Assembly (NCBI RefSeq): GCF_000701445.1
Contig: NZ_JNIX01000009.1
Location: 62,001 to 126,000 of the forward strand
Origin: Brevundimonas bacteroides DSM 4726
Lineage (GTDB): Bacteria; Pseudomonadota; Alphaproteobacteria; Caulobacterales; Caulobacteraceae
DNA length: 64,000 nucleotides
Reading direction: 5' to 3'
Made by a program: the position numbers and the translations under genes. Each line of letters starts with the position of its first letter. The first letter of the stretch is position 1. Shown here one piece after another: positions 63,331 to 64,000 of this stretch. Under the pieces are notes generated by a model. It worked only from the letters and a program-made list of their open reading frames with translations, made no database searches and was not told the origin of the DNA.

Positions 63331-64000
63331 GCCTGGATCTTCCGCTCCTCTGGGCCGGGCTGATCGCTCTGGCGGTGCTGCTCTATGTGCTGCTGGACGG
63401 GTTCGATCTCGGCATCGGCATCCTGTTTCCGTTCGCGCGCTCCAAGGAGGAGCGGGATGTGATGATGAACACGGTCGCCCCTGTCTGGGACGGCAACGAG
63501 ACGTGGCTGGTGCTGGGGGGAGGGGGGCTGCTGGCGGCGTTTCCCCTGGCCTATTCGGTGGTGATGCCCGCCTTCTATCTGCCGATCCTGCTGATGCTGG
63601 CCGGGCTGATCCTGAGGGGCGTGGCGTTCGAGTTTCGGTTTCGGGCGAACGATCGCGGCCGACGTTTCTGGACTCAGATGTTCTCCGGCGGCTCGATTCT
63701 GACGACGGTGGCGCAGGGCTTCGTGCTCGGCGGCTTCATCCAGGGGGTGACCGTGCGGAACGATCGCTTCGCCGGAGGCCAGTTCGACTGGCTGACGCCC
63801 TATACGCTGCTGGTCTCGGCGGGGCTGCTCGCGGGCTATGCCCTGCTGGGCGGGGCTTGGCTCATGATGAAAACCAAGGACAATCTGCACGGCGACGCCA
63901 AGCGGTGGACCGGCTGGAGCGCGCTGGCTACCGCCGTGCTGCTGGCGGCCGTCAGCGTGGCGACGCTGCTGGTGCATCCGCGCGTGGCGGCCCGTTGGGG
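63327..64000 (+). CDS. cydB: Cytochrome bd-type ubiquinol oxidase subunit II (partial, runs off window)
   Basis: Start ATG 63327 in the ATGA overlap with cydA. The 224 visible residues show FDLGIGILFPF, the typical WDGNETWLVLGGGG and several hydrophobic helices. The frame is open to base 64000, so the C-terminus is beyond the window. Confidence 0.95.
   Translation, partial: MSLDLPLLWAGLIALAVLLYVLLDGFDLGIGILFPFARSKEERDVMMNTVAPVWDGNETWLVLGGGGLLAAFPLAYSVVMPAFYLPILLMLAGLILRGVAFEFRFRANDRGRRFWTQMFSGGSILTTVAQGFVLGGFIQGVTVRNDRFAGGQFDWLTPYTLLVSAGLLAGYALLGGAWLMMKTKDNLHGDAKRWTGWSALATAVLLAAVSVATLLVHPRVAARW

Overview
The window reads as chromosomal DNA of a high-GC alphaproteobacterium of the Caulobacterales, most likely Brevundimonas or a close relative. 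This is inferred from gene families and synteny, not from a database search. Pointers are the cell-cycle genes rcdA (DUF1465) and trcR (DUF1013), a zinc-ligand-free L31, a tandem cold-shock-domain protein, an iscR-iscS-sufBCDSTA operon, and an SOS box of the alphaproteobacterial GAAC-N7-GAAC type. Gene density is high and many neighbours overlap by 1-4 bases. I see no CRISPR array, rRNA, prophage or complete insertion sequence. There is one tRNA, tRNA-Glu(TTC).

Layout. 0-5 kb: a bifunctional (p)ppGpp synthetase/hydrolase, then a 29-codon membrane peptide behind a LexA box (SidA-like), two paralogous secreted proteins, and between them a six-copy 14-bp tandem repeat and a tiny four-cysteine secreted protein. 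5-9 kb: clpP, clpX, rplM-rpsI. 9-17 kb: argC, msrB, phaC, glpX-recJ and the tRNA. 17-22 kb: a LOV hybrid histidine kinase, a double cold-shock protein, DUF192, TerC, an outer-membrane protein and a hydrolase. 22.5-32 kb: the suf operon running directly into metNIQ. 32-43 kb: plsC, a diguanylate cyclase, a DEAD-box helicase, parE, an O-antigen-ligase-like protein and a UvrD/PcrA helicase. 43-47 kb: two small membrane proteins, trcR, and three secreted CVNH-fold proteins, two of them carrying beta/gamma-crystallin repeats. 47-56 kb: a quinone oxidoreductase, DUF1192, rcdA, an L,D-transpeptidase, rpmE, an ABC exporter, a frameshifted GDPD gene, suhB-like, efp. 56-64 kb: an XRE/DUF2975 pair divergent from an ABC-2 exporter, bfr and bfd with Fur-like sites, thiE, a MASE1 kinase and the start of a cydAB operon.

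How the parts relate. ClpX, ClpP and RcdA are the core protease and an adaptor of CtrA turnover in Caulobacter, and TrcR and SpoT add further cell-cycle and starvation inputs. The suf operon has a candidate IscR operator over its promoter, and metNIQ may supply methionine-derived sulfur alongside it. bfr and bfd form an iron store-and-release pair. The items I rate most worth following are the SOS-linked SidA-like peptide (2307-2457), the CVNH/crystallin lectin-like cluster (44598-46704), the IscR operator (22579-22595) and the operator-rich divergent region at 56698-56749.
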